Assembly (NCBI GenBank): GCA_963930655.1
Contig: OZ005615.1
Location: 15,766,001 to 15,830,000, forward strand
Origin: Myrica gale
Taxonomy: Eukaryota > Streptophyta > Magnoliopsida > Fagales > Myricaceae
DNA length: 64,000 nt
Direction of reading: 5' to 3'
A program made the position numbers and the translations under genes. Below are positions 12,893-23,929 of this stretch, piece after piece; the first letter of the stretch is position 1, and every line of letters begins with the position of its first letter. The notes beneath the pieces are model-generated. The model saw nothing but the letters and a program-made list of their open reading frames with translations. It had not been told where the DNA came from and did not search any database.

Positions 12893-13142
12893 TAAAAGTC
12901 CCCCGAGCATGTTGCCCATTTTCCAACTTCACCCCTTCCACTCGTTACACTGCGCAGTAGGCCTTGTCTTCTGTGTGCCGGCCTTCAATGGGCACAGCTT
13001 CTGTACGGGATGTTAAGAGTGGTAGAAACAATCAAATCCCATTGTTTCTTATAAGTAGAAACAATCAAATCTCATTCGATGCACATGAAGGAGTTGTAAA
13101 ACGAATTGAAAAATGAGAGGAGAAGAAGAACCTGAGGGCTCG

Positions 13143-13234
13143 CTTTCTTCCCCAGATCTGAGAACACAGGGAGAACGGAGGTGCTTTCTTCCCCAGATCT
13201 GAGAACACAGAGAGAACGGAGGTGCTTTCTTCGT
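13143..13234 (+). repeat. ~45-bp tandem duplication near MULE right end
   Basis: Two adjacent copies of a block containing CCCCAGATCTGAGAACACAG, then GAGAACGGAGGTGCTTTCTTC, differing at one or two bases. This is within sequence that, read on minus, is leader-like. Confidence 0.75.
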
Positions 13235-14888
13235 CACTCGTCGAAATTTGAGGGGGAAAGGGCAAAATTTGGGGGAAGGATTCGGGGAGGAGTCGAGTTG
13301 TGTGAGATGGAGCCGGGTTGAAGAGTGTGCGGGTCGGGCAGGAACGAGGGTCATCTCATTAATGTGCTGGCGAAAATCCGTCCGTCCAATGTAACTCATT
13401 CCATCCCCACCGTGTACTCACTCGACTCACACGACACTAAACTCACACTATAACCCACGCCCCCCAATAACTGCCCTGAAATAACATCGTACATGGAGTG
13501 AGATTCTTATATCTACTTTTATGTTTTATAAGCCATTTCTTTTATATATGCGCACTTAATTTTCTGCTATTTGATAATTATATCAACATATATATTCTAT
13601 TCATTTCATTCTATGCTTTGATTAGAACGTTGTTACTATTTTGCAGGGAACATTTGATGAAGATTAAAGATGAATCGTTGGCTAACATTGATCAAAGGCA
13701 CGAAGCAAAGTTCCCTGATTGGTTCAAACGTCGAGTAATTTTTCCTTCCAACAACTTCTCTCCTTACATTTGAATATTAACTTATAATTTATCATAAAAC
13801 TTTCATTGCTTTCACTTGTGTAATGTACGAAACAAATCTGAAACTTAAGATATTTATTTAACAATTTATAGGTGAAACAACAAAGACGTGGACAAATTTG
13901 TAGTTCTGACCCTTTGGCTTGTGGGCCTGATCAGCGAGTACAGTCATACGCGGGATGTGTATTGAACGGTTCAAGATTTCATACCAAGAAATGTGACGCT
14001 GCAAGACGCACACAAAACCGTGGTGTTGTAAGTGAGAGTTATCATGATGGTAAGCCGACAAAGTTATTTGGGTCAATTGTTGATTTTTTGAAAGTACGTT
14101 TTCTTGGAGGTTGTTCTGTCTCCTTGTTCAAATGTGATTGGTGGGATACAAGTGGTAAGGGGACTAAAAAGGGGATCGTGGAGGAAGAACATTTTACATG
14201 CATCAATATGACAAAAACATGGTACAAAGATGATTCATTCATACTTGCTGACCAAGCAAACCAAGTTTTTTATGTGAAGGACACAAAAAAATATCCTACG
14301 GGAAATTGGCATGTGGTCCAAACAGTATCTCCTAGGGGCTACATTCCTGAAACGATGTTGTCGGAAGATGACCTTGATGAAAATGTCAACGGTACTGTTC
14401 CTGAAGAAACTGTTATGGATGATGAATGTGTTCACGACCTTTCTTTTGTGGAGAGTAATGCAACAGAGGATGTAAAGGTGATCAGGCATGATTTACCACC
14501 ATCTCGCTTGGAACGATTTACCGTCCACGAGGAGGACCAGATGCTACCTTCGGATGATGATCCAGATTTTGTATTTGATATTGACAACTATTCGGAAGAT
14601 GAAGACCACTTCTCAAGTGAAGAAACAAACATCTCATCAAATCACACCTCAGATGATGACTAGCTATCAGCTGTTTGGATAATTAATGTTGCAGAATTTT
14701 TCTTCTTCTTTATTATTATTATTATATACTTTCCCTTTTGGGTTTCAAACAGAACTGCAATTTATGTGTTTAAATTTTTTATGTATGTTATTTTTCTTTT
14801 CCACCGTCATTACCGTGGAAAAAAATCATCTGAACATTGATCCACGCAATCAAGAGTGGGGACAAGTACATAACAAGCGTAGCAAATA

Positions 14889-15560
14889 GTTAAGAATAAA
14901 CCTTGGTCCACGACGCATTGCCACAAAATATTTTTGTCTGAAAAAAACAAATAAACATGGAGCCACACCAGTAAATGCGGCAACAGTTCTATAAAAAAAC
15001 GTGGCAACTGGTTCTGGAATGAACCTTGGACCACGATGAATTGTCACAAAATTTTTTCGTCGGGAAAAAAAAAACATTGAGCCACACCAATAAATGCAGC
15101 AATAGCTCCATAAAAAACGTGGCAAACGGTTTCAAATGAACCTTGGGCCACGACACGTTGTCACAAAATTTTTTCGTCGAAAAAAAACAAATAGACATTG
15201 AGCCCCACCAGTAAATGCGACAATATCTCCATAAAAAACATGGCAAATGGTTCTGAATGAACCTTGGGCCACAACGCATTGCCACAAACTTTTTTCGTCG
15301 GAAAAAAAATAAACATGTAGCCACACCAATAAATGTTGCAACAGCTTCATAAAAAACATGGCAAATGGTTCCGAATGAACCTTAGGCCACGATGCGTTGC
15401 CACAAAATTGTTTCGTCAGAAAAAATAAATAAACATTGAGCCACACCGATAAATGCAGTAACAGCTCCATAAAAAAATGACAAATGCTTCGGAATGAACC
15501 TTGGGCCACGATGCATTACCACAAAATTTTTTCGTCAGAAAAAACTAACAAAAACCCACG
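14889..15560 (-). repeat. CACTA right subterminal repeat array, ~119-bp unit
   Basis: About six units of roughly 118-120 bases. Each contains GAATGAACCTTGGGCCACGA, then GCATTGCCACAAAATTTTTTCGTC, an A-run, then ACATTGAGCCACACCA and ATAAATGCAGCAACAGCTCC. The unit differs in length and sequence from the left array, though both share short GCCAC/GTGGC motifs in inverted orientation. Repetitive open frames here are artefacts. Confidence 0.88.
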
Positions 15561-15980
15561 ACATAGTAACAAACGTAGCAAAATATGTTTAAGGCCACAC
15601 TAAAAAAAATGTTGAGAGAAAAATGTGGCATTATGTGCATTTCTTGCCATGCATCCATAAAATTATGTGGGTATGAGGGCTATGGCCATGACCAGAAAAG
15701 ACGATGACGAATCTGAAATGAATATTATAATTTCCACATAAAAAGATCGTAGTAAAATTGCATATAATCGTGGCTATTCTTGTTCTTTTTTGGTGACGCC
15801 AAATGACGTGGCAATTTTTACGATTTCGCGTGGCAAATACACATTTATTACCATAAGCCGACGATTTTGAGTGACGTTATGTTTTTTCCGTGGTTAGAGG
15901 CACAGATAGCGACAACAATGGCGCAATTGTGGCAAATAACGGGTTTGCGCCACGTTAAAAAAAATGTGGGCCCAAATAAC

Positions 15981-16008
15981 ATGGCCCCAGCTCACTTTTC
16001 TTGTAGTG
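15981..16008 (-). repeat. CACTA 3' terminal inverted repeat
   Basis: Reverse complement begins CACTACAAGAAAAGTGAGC. It is followed by target duplication AGA (16009-16011). Confidence 0.93.
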
Positions 16009-16011
16009 AGA

Positions 16012-17110
16012 CCCCCTTTGGCCAATTTTCAATTGAATTTGCATCTGAGCTGCTTATTCATCATAAATTGCTCTCTTCATGCCCTTTCTCCTTTGAAGAG
16101 TGGGCTGCATTATGGAAGCTCTCAGTGCATGAGAGATTGAAGCTTCTTATGTGGAAACTGATCTGGAACTTGCTTCCTGTGAAATCCCAGCATTAGCCCC
16201 ATCAGCCCTCTTCCAGTGAATGTTTGGCTGATTTCACTACTACTTGCCCTATATGTGACATGGGTCAGGAAATGTTGGTGCACGTATTCTTATCATGTAG
16301 TGTGCCAAAAATGAGTTGGAGATTTTCTCCATAGCCAGTTGACATTGAACAATTCTCGGGGGGTTCAATAGATAGTTAGATTAGAACCTTGAATAATTTT
16401 TGGAGGTTGATGGAGGTGCCTCCTCGGGAGCGCCATTTCTTCCTTATATGCGCTTAATGCTCTTGACCTCATTTGGATGACTAGATGCCAGGTAGTGCAT
16501 GAAGGAAAAACAGTAACGCTTTTTAATTGGCTGTGCAAAATTTGAGAGTAGCTTCTAAAAACAAAAATGCTTGGTTGAGCTGTCTTTCTTTTAAAGAAGA
16601 GAGATGATCCCCTCCTCCTATGTGATTCATTAAAGGTAATTTTGAGGTGGCTATTCGGGATTATTTTACGGTTGCTGTGGTAATTTTCAGATATTCTACT
16701 GTTAAAATTATTGGTCGTGAGTCAAAGGTCCTTCCACCTTACGTAGTTATGGAGGGTGAAGCGGAGGCAAGCCACCTGGCCGTGGAGTATGCAAGGAACA
16801 TGGGCTTCAAACACTTCCATCCAGAAGGAGACTCACTTTTAGTAATACAACCTCTTAAATCTCCCCATCTGGTTTCGGGTTGGCCAATCTAATCCCTCAT
16901 TATGCCTTGTTTGTTCATCGTAGTGCAAATTTACTAGTGCGCGAATGGTCTCATCAAAAGGCCCGTATTGCTTCTAGATTGTGTAATGCTCATGTTCCCC
17001 TATTGACCAGGACAAAGACCCCCTTTTTAGTTGTACCCATTTTATGCTTACCGAAAAAAAACACTCAAATTGAAATTCTAAGCATTTTCTCTGCTACACA
17101 CTCATGTTCC
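16012..17110 (+). pseudogene. LINE C-terminus: zf-RVT and RNase H, fragment 3
   Basis: Directly after the CACTA element the LINE frame resumes in phase: TPFGQFSIEFASELL, then WAALWKLSVHERLKLLMWKL, the zf-RVT region whose Trp-rich spacing is typical of plant LINEs. After stops, CPICDMGQEMLVHVFLSC gives the C-x2-C...H...C zinc-binding block. About 16640-16890 reads as an RNase H (RVT_3) domain, with the acidic positions in EGEAEASHLAVEYARNMGF and HPEGDSLLVI. An A-rich run at 17053-17061 may be the old 3' end. Multiple stops: dead copy. Confidence 0.82.
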
Positions 17111-18713
17111 ATCTAAGATAACTCTTGATACCCTTCTAAATATCACTTGAAGAGACAAAAAATAAAGGGCGAGTTCAACAACTCAAAGTAATTATACTAG
17201 GATGCACTTCAAGAGTCACATTTAAGAAGTACAAACTAATAGAAAACTATAAAAATCAATTCAATTCAAATAACATATAAATATAACTATAAAACAACTT
17301 TGATCTTTTTATAAAAATTCTATAAAAATTCTCTTTAGTTAGAACTCTAGGTGACGTTTACCCTCATGATAGGATTGTAGAGTTGTTACTTAGCTGGGGG
17401 CCACCAAACTAAACCTATACTACGAGTAGAATTTCCCCTGACTAAGACTTGACCATGTCCAAGTGTGCACTTGGAAAGAATCTACGAAATAAACCACTTT
17501 GTTCCCAGAATGGATGCACTTAATGGGGTTGCAATTGGTACCAATGTTGTAACTTTAAACTCTAGGCCTCAGGGTTTGAAAACATCACACATATCATGCA
17601 GTAGTCATCCATATAAAATGTTACATAATTCTTTGATATGCACAAAACCATATAAATATATAAACTTTCAAATCGTTACTATATACATACGAAATTCTAT
17701 AAGGAAATCTTAAACATATGAAATAATGAGGTAAATCATCAAATAATAACATAGACATTAAAAAATAAGCTCGTGATTACACCAATGCATGCAAAAACAT
17801 TTCATAACAATTTTATTGTAACATAATACACTTAAACTCCGAGGGTTTTAATTAAACATGCAATTTTCAAAATATCACCTCGGTCTTTTAGGAAAATCTA
17901 ATATAATAATTTCGCATACCTCGATCTTCAGAACTCGTGAACCTTTTATCAATTTAACCTCATTGGCCCCAAGAAATTTAGCCTAAAACCTTTGAAAGAT
18001 GCTTGATGTCTCCTTCTCCTACTCAATACGCAAACAATAGAATAACAAATGATTTATGAAATACTAGATTGCAGTCCTAAAGAATGACTCTAGATTTGAA
18101 AAAACTTATGGATTGCTATACATTTAAAAAAATTCAAACATATTCTAGATGTATTGAAATTTAAAATTTTAAAATCTAAATAGATAAAGATAAAACATAA
18201 ATTTAAACACTTTTAAAAAGATAAATATTTTCAAATAAAATCAACATTTTAAATTTTAAACACTTTTACAAATGACATCTTTTGCAAATAAATCAAAATT
18301 CCAAAATCTAATAAAAAAATATTTTACTAACAATAATATAAGAAAATATGGAGTGCTACATGAAGCTTATGTTGTGGGCCAAAGTAGGTCGGGGTTGATA
18401 GACTTTTTTGTGGAAGAAGTTGTTGTTGGTTGTTGGATAAAAATCAAATCAAGATGCTACACAAATTCAGAATGCTACGCAAATTTAGAATGGATTTGGG
18501 GATCATTTGGGTCACACTTCTGTGGAAGGAATTGTATACAAGATCAGTGAGGTGCCCTGGTGAAATTGCTTCAATATCTCATATGAGTCCCGAATATTGT
18601 TGGTTTTGTTGGCTGCAAGAAAATTTTAATCTTCGGATACCACGGGTTGTGTTGGATATTTGAATTGGCTATGTAAGCTCTAGCACGATTGTGTTGTCAT
18701 CTCTAAGTAGGTA
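17111..18713. other. AT-rich intergenic DNA, no gene seen
   Basis: No recognisable coding exon. 17340-17500 and 17820-18010 are moderately complex and could be parts of a decayed LTR read on the minus strand. 18110-18330 is a low-complexity A/T-rich stretch. A 92-codon frame at 18272-18550 has no recognisable features. Confidence 0.4.
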
Positions 18714-18721
18714 GTCAAACT

Positions 18722-18972
18722 TAGGGCTGCACACCCAGAAATTCGGTCTAGTTTTTCGGTTAAGTGATCGGACCAATTTCATTTTAAAAAAAATATATAG
18801 GTTAATTTCGAAGGAGAAATGACATATAAAAATATAGAGTTTTAGTTTAGGTTAAAACTAAACTTTTTAAATTTGTAATTTGTATTAAAAAATATAAAAA
18901 TATTTTTTTTATTTATATTAATAAATCCGGTCCGGTTCGATCCGGTCCGCAGTTCGATTTTGTTCAACCCTA
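18722..18972. mobile_element. hAT-type MITE, 251 bp
   Basis: Perfect 8-bp target duplication GTCAAACT at 18714-18721 and 18973-18980. Termini TAGGGCTGCAC and (reverse complement of the end) TAGGGTTGAAC form an 11-bp inverted repeat with two mismatches. Subterminal TCCGGTCCGGTTCGATCCGG blocks are typical of small non-autonomous hAT elements. No coding capacity. Confidence 0.88.
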
Positions 18973-19733
18973 GTCAAACTCTAAATATTTCACAATTATG
19001 AAGCTATTTTCTTTGTCCAATATTCGAGTGGTCTTGCAGTATTAAAGACAATCGAGTGGTCTAACATAACAGAGTGCCAATAGGCTCCTCTTTTTCTTTC
19101 TTAAGTTTCAATATTAAGAAAGAGGAATCAATGTTGTTTTTGTGTGTTTGGAAGAAAAAAGGGTGCAGAAGGGAGCAAAAACGCAAGCTGTTCTTTGAGA
19201 AGATGGATTGTTACATTGCTTCATATTCTTCGCTTTTCCCAACATGCAACAATTATATACCACTTTGTTTAACATGGTTTGTATTATGTAGAAACTTTAC
19301 ATGCTAGTGCTATGTCATTATGTTCTTAATTTTCCTCAAACATAATTTTCTTTTTAAGATATTAATCAGTGGAGGCACCGTGCATTTTGACTCATTGATG
19401 GTCGTTATGCTTTAACTGCACAAAGTAGGCTCTTTATAGAGATTCGCATAATCGAGTCATAGCTTAGCATCTGCAGAAGCACCAGTAACTTCTGTTGAGA
19501 GAATTTCACTGAAGAACAAATCTTATCTCATTGAATCAAATAGTTACAATTGGAGAAATATATGCACTTGTTGTGTTAACAGATTTTTTTATATTTGCAG
19601 GAATATGAAATATGTGTTAAAAGATGGCTTTTGTTACTCACGTGGAAGTGTACGTAAAGTGTTTTTTTAATGTAATAAATTAACATCCTCTTTTCTCATA
19701 CCCATTCTTCATCAATTTTTCTTGCTATTTCTA

Positions 19734-19983
19734 GTGTGAGAACAGTGCCAACTGGTATGAATGTCCCACATTACCATTGACCAAAAAAGAGACAAAAAGA
19801 ACAGGCATCCTAAATGAAGATCCACCCAGAATGAACAACAAAGGAAAACCGAAAAATATAAAAAGAAACAGTACCAAACTGATTAGCCACAATCTTGAGT
19901 GGATGGATGAAAATGAATTATATGCAAAAGAACAATTGTCATTTAATAAGGTGATTAGGCAAAATAACGTGACCAACCTTTAG
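19734..19983 (+). other. Possible exon remnant, unknown product
   Basis: An open stretch reads CENSANWYECPTLPLTKKE after a pyrimidine-rich AG, then a lysine-rich part and a stop at 19981-19983. The C-x(n)-W-YECP-LP pattern resembles a small cysteine/tryptophan domain, but I cannot place it in a family. The neighbours offer no continuation. It could be the last surviving exon of a decayed gene. Confidence 0.2.
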
Positions 19984-21383
19984 TTGGCTCATTAAATATC
20001 GTGATCAACTTTATTATACTAGATTTGTTTTCTTAAATCACAGTTATCTTTTTAAATGAATTTGTACATAATCATTTTTCTAAATAGTAACCCAAGAGAA
20101 CACTACCCACAATATTTTGAGGTAGGTATAAATTGTTTAAAAGTGACAAGATGAATCCACCTCCTTTTATGACTTTTTGGCAACAATGATACCATCCGTG
20201 TTGTTTGCATGTTAAAATTTTGTTGAATTTTGACTTAATAAAATAACTACAAAATAATATCTTTATCTTTATCAAATTATTTATTTTCATTATAATTAAA
20301 TAAAAAAAAATTATTCAAATTATCTCTCTATTTCACTCTTTACTTACCGATTCTTATAATTTTTAACAATCCCAAAACTTCAGTTTATAAAACACCACTG
20401 ATCAGGTGACTAGGAAAAGGACGTTGCAAGCCGAGAATCATTAGGATTAGCAACCGTTTCATCTCAAAAAAATTGACGAATTAATTTCGATGATATAAAC
20501 TCCGGCGACAAAACTGGCACCGCGGAGGGAGCTAAGGACGAGATCTTAGGTTGCTCTCTGGCGACTTCAACATTCGTGAATATAACACAGAAAAAAAAAG
20601 GTTTTGGTGTTTTGTGCTTTCAGTAAATTAATTTGACAATACTAAACTATATAACAGTATTTATAAGACGACATGGTCACAGAGACTTGATCAATTGAAC
20701 GACGGTCACCCAATTTTCACCTATATTGATACAATTTACTGCAACATAAGATATTTTATTTATCGCCGATTCTTATTCCCTGTATATATAACACATATAT
20801 TTACTGTTTCTCTCTGTTTTTGTGGAAAAAAATAAAATAAATAATTGGCTCCAAAGTGATAAGATTACTTCATACAAAACAAGTCATATGTTTATTGAAT
20901 GCTACCAACGGTACTTCAGAACACTGTACCTCACTCGTGACAACAAAACATCCAGATCTTGCTGCTTCTGTGTAACAGCCAGAACTAATAAAAGATATAC
21001 TGTTGGACGCAGGTTGTTTCTCTTTACTTCAATGAATGTTTGCTTCGAAAAAAAGAAAGGAAATTACATAGTGCTGTGATTTGCATGGATACGCAAGGCA
21101 AAAGCCGCTTCAAGAGCATTTAACAGAGAAAATGATAGAAGGTCAGGCACAACATAATGCAGGACGATCCAAGTACTGTTCATCTTATTAAAACAGAGTT
21201 TACACCTGCAATTCCACAACAATGTAGCCATTTACTTGAACTAATGTTGTTAGTTCAATCATAATTTGGGAAGGAAGATAAGACAGCAGAGACAATTAGT
21301 CAGAAAGAAAAGGCACTAACTTACGCACTAATCGAATCAAGGCTCACTGTTTTGCCTGAGCCTCCAAGAATGAACGGGGTTGT
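19984..21383. other. Intergenic DNA and 3' UTR side of the DUF1677 gene
   Basis: 20030-20340 and 20590-20830 are AT-rich without coding signal. 21060-21383 lies directly downstream of the minus-strand DUF1677 stop and probably holds its 3' UTR. Confidence 0.4.
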
Positions 21384-21827
21384 TCAATGTTCAGTTGTGC
21401 TTGTATGTACACGTTCAACACCACATCCCTGATCCCTCCTCTGTTTTCCACTGGGTTCGGTCTGCGGAATCCTTGGGAAGCAACTTTTGGACCGAAGGAT
21501 CGGTCCACAGCCCAGCCCTCCACTTTTCGGAGAATCCAAGCCTCGTCGAAGCAGCCGTTTCATGGCCACAATCAAGTCGTCGGTTGAATTGGACGGAGGA
21601 CTTGAGGACCTGAACCGCTCGCAGAACGTCAAGTGCCGTTTGAGCGCCTCGTCGGTACTAATATCTTTCTGCGACCTAAACGACTCATCTTTCACGGCCT
21701 CGGCGCATAGCCCGCATATCCAACGACCTTGATACCTCTCCTGCACGAGAACAATGTAGTTCCGCGTGCACTCTTCCGCAAGTCCGCAGCAGTGGCACTT
21801 CACCAACTCCACCTCGCTCTGCTCCAT
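21384..21827 (-). CDS. DUF1677 family protein
   Basis: Single-exon frame of 147 codons. The start is the ATG at 21827-21825 (MEQSEVELVKCHCCGLAEEC); the open frame extends six codons further only through a GTG, which plants do not normally use. The N-terminal half carries the family signature: C11-x-C13-C14-x5-C20, then RWICGLCAEAVKDE with C38-x2-C41, suggesting a small zinc-binding fold. A conserved LKRHLTFCERF segment and a basic region follow; the rest is low-complexity and probably disordered. The family is found in land plants and has no established biochemical function; some members are described as stress-responsive. Length fits the family. The neighbourhood is intergenic repeats, with no partner gene. 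Confidence 0.85.
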   Translation of the reverse strand: MEQSEVELVKCHCCGLAEECTRNYIVLVQERYQGRWICGLCAEAVKDESFRSQKDISTDEALKRHLTFCERFRSSSPPSNSTDDLIVAMKRLLRRGLDSPKSGGLGCGPILRSKSCFPRIPQTEPSGKQRRDQGCGVERVHTSTTEH

Positions 21828-23020
21828 TCTGCCACTGATTGCCACTTGAGTCTCGAACGATTATCTGAAAGCTGTGAGTGGGAAAAACAAAATTCGATTA
21901 TCTAACCGTTTTAAATTTAAAATATTCAAAAATAGAGAAAATATGGCAGAGATTTGATTGGATGGGATTGGATTTACCGTTTTGCCGGAAATCACTCCGA
22001 CGAAAGAGTTCGAATCTTTGAAGTATATTTAATTAGTTGAGATCAGAAATATTTGTCAGCGATATCTCTGTCTATCTCCTCCCCAATCGCCTTCTTCAAC
22101 TTTCTCGCCGTCGAAAAGAAGCAGCCCGAATATCATATACATTTCACAGACCTAATTGGCCCTCAAATCGCTGCAACAATCTGTTTTCTAACACAGAAAC
22201 TGTTTGCAGAAAAGTCGTGGGTTCATATTCCTCCGCTGAATTCTAACGTAAAGGAAGAGGGGGGGGGGGTAGAAGTTGATCTGAGATTGTGTTGGGTAGA
22301 CAGAATGAGGAATAAGAAACCAATTGGAACTAGCAGGTTAAAGACGTGCGTTGTAGCAGAGTATGGATTTTCTACTCTTTCTCCGCCTTAAGGAATATCC
22401 CAATCCAATCATCGCCTATTTCTTCCATACACGTCACTGATTCGTAGGAATTCTTCCCAGTGCTTTCTTCTTATTTTGAAACTATTTTTTTTTAAAGAAA
22501 AATACCAGGTCATACCGTCATAATAAATAGATTTCAATCCCGAATAGCATCTTTCCTAGCTGTCATTTAACAGGTGACGTGCTCTGCCGGAGCTTCACTT
22601 CAAATGGGTCGCACTTGCCCACGCGCTCTTCATCCGCGTACGTGTGTAAGAAGGCGTTTGATTTTAAAATTTTAAAAAACTTTTATTTAAATTTTTTTGA
22701 TATTAAATAAGAGATAGTATTGAAATTATTGAATGAATGATATTGTTTTAAATTTATCTGATAAAAATAAATTTTTTTTCTTCTTATTAAATTTTTTCTT
22801 TAAACTTCTATTACGTTACCGACCTGTTTTGTCTCAATTTAAATTCAGCGTGCGCGTGTGCTGCCTCTAGATGAAAGGAATATTTTTTATTTGCTGAATA
22901 GAGGAAAGGGAGTATCCATGTTCGGTTGTTCCTTCGCTGAATCGCTGTACTTGCTTGGATTCGGGCGGTATTGGGGGCGTAGAGTTATAAGTACTGCGGA
23001 CAGAGAGGCTAGTTTTGTGT
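21828..23020. other. Upstream region of the DUF1677 gene
   Basis: Contains the presumed promoter and 5' leader of the minus-strand gene. A plus-strand frame at 22053-22391 runs through a ten-G run (22260-22269) and has no recognisable domain; I do not call it a gene. 22660-22830 is A/T-rich. Confidence 0.4.
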
Positions 23021-23064
23021 AATTTAGTCGAGGGCTAAATATATTTTACTTCTTTATTTTTTTA

Positions 23065-23408
23065 AGTATTTACATATTATATTTTATATATTATTTTTAA
23101 GACATTAAATTTATAAAGTTACATTTTTTTATTTAGATTCAGTACGTTAATTAAGCCTCAATTTAGACCGATTATGTCAAAATATTTACACATTACTCTT
23201 TATCTTTAAAAGTATTTACATATTACCTCCTTATCTTTAGAGATATTTACACATTACACCTTAATAACAATTACGAATAAGACACATTTTGACAGAATCT
23301 GTCTAAATTGAAGTGAAATTACCGTACAAGGTATAAATAAAAATAATGTGTAACTTACGAGTTTAATGTCTAAAAAATAATACATCGAGATGCAATGTGT
23401 AAATACTC
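23065..23408. repeat. Foldback/MITE-like inverted repeat element
   Basis: About 45-base arms at 23065-23109 and 23363-23408 are inverted copies. The left arm begins AGTATTTACATATTATATTT and includes TTTTTAAGACATTAAA; the right arm ends as its complement. Inner sequences repeat the TATTTACACATTAC motif in both directions. No coding capacity. Target duplication not resolved. Confidence 0.7.
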
Positions 23409-23929
23409 CCAAAAGTCACATTTGAAAGTCTTATTATTTTCTTAATACTCGAAATTAACACGTATATTTTTAAAACTTTTACAAGTCATCTCCAAAATGC
23501 CAAGTTCACTGCGAATATTCTTTTTGTTTTTTGGGTTAATTTTTACACGTGTATATAGTTGGATAATAAAAAAATCCTCTTCAATTGAAATTGTAAGTAC
23601 GGATAGATATTCATTTTAATATCTAACGCTCAGTTTTATTTTTTTTTATTTGCATCACGTGATGGGGTCTCTCGATTTTCTCTATAATATTATTATTATT
23701 ATAGTTTGCAAATTCTCATTCCTTTTTTTTAAAAAAATAATAATTTATATTTTTATCTTTTATTGTGTTTTTCGCTTGGCTTTGGAAAGGGATCTGACAA
23801 TGGCATGACTGGTGGAGCTCCAATCTCAATAGTGAAAGTGTTCATTTCTTTTTATTTTATTTTTTATTTTTATTTTAAAATTTTCGTATATAAAGTGATA
23901 AATATTTAATTTTACACTTTCTTTTGAAT

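Larger units (their letters stand above)
9439..13461. mobile_element. Mutator-like element, probable Pack-MULE, 4.0 kb
   Basis: A perfect 10-bp duplication, CCCCAATAAC, flanks the segment (9429-9438 and 13462-13471), the 9-11 bp size typical of Mutator-like elements. The ends form long imperfect inverted repeats: left GGCTCGAGTTACTGTGTGAG, right (reverse complement) GGCGTGGGTTATAGTGTGAG, with further matches such as TGTGAGT, ACACGG and GCRCATTAATGAG up to about 110-150 bases in. No transposase is visible. The interior has GC-rich leader-like sequence, spliced-gene-like fragments on plus (about 10704-11490) and a possible exon on minus (12260-12511). That is the content expected of a Pack-MULE. 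Removing the element plus one duplication restores the TNP2 frame. Confidence 0.88.
8680..14663 (+). pseudogene. TNP2-type CACTA transposase, 5'-truncated and interrupted
   Basis: Only the C-terminal half remains. About 8690-9438 shows the DUF4218 region: KLSGLKSHDLHILMQRLLPV, then after a frame shift ILSKLGMIFLPSFFTVMVHL, GPVHGRWMYSGERYMG and FECPTYCSRY. The frame is cut at RWYIPNN by the Mutator-like element and resumes at 13472 (CPEITSYME). It then uses GT-AG introns: exon ends 13497, exon 13647-13734, last exon 13872-14663. The last exon holds the DUF4216 region (VRFLGGCSVSLFKCDWWDT) and an acidic tail ending at 14663. The Transposase_21 catalytic domain normally found upstream is absent. 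The frame shift near 8935-8990, after VGVRGLPNKN, removes some residues. It encodes no active transposase. Confidence 0.88.
3869..16008. mobile_element. CACTA (En/Spm) DNA transposon, 12.1 kb
   Basis: The termini are CACTACAAGAAAA followed by (A/G)TGAGCTGGGGCCAT. The two ends form 28-bp inverted repeats with one mismatch (13th-14th base region). The 3-bp target duplication AGA is at 3866-3868 and 16009-16011. Both subterminal zones carry repeat arrays, as in En/Spm. Inside are a TNPA/Transposase_24-type gene on minus (5323-7479) and a TNP2 remnant on plus (about 8680-14663), the latter cut by a Mutator-like element of 4.0 kb. Without that insert the element is about 8.1 kb. The host sequence is a LINE whose frame resumes in phase after the element. 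The lack of the TNP2 catalytic region means it cannot move without a helper. Confidence 0.93.

Noticed and set aside
14810..15509. Minus-strand frames with repeated FFMELL-like units
   Set aside because: They come from the ~119-bp right subterminal array, not from a gene.
21387..21732. Plus-strand frames opposite the DUF1677 gene
   Set aside because: Antisense shadows of the minus-strand gene.
22053..22391. 112-codon plus-strand frame
   Set aside because: Runs through a G homopolymer, no domain or splice context; probably leader/promoter sequence of the opposite gene.
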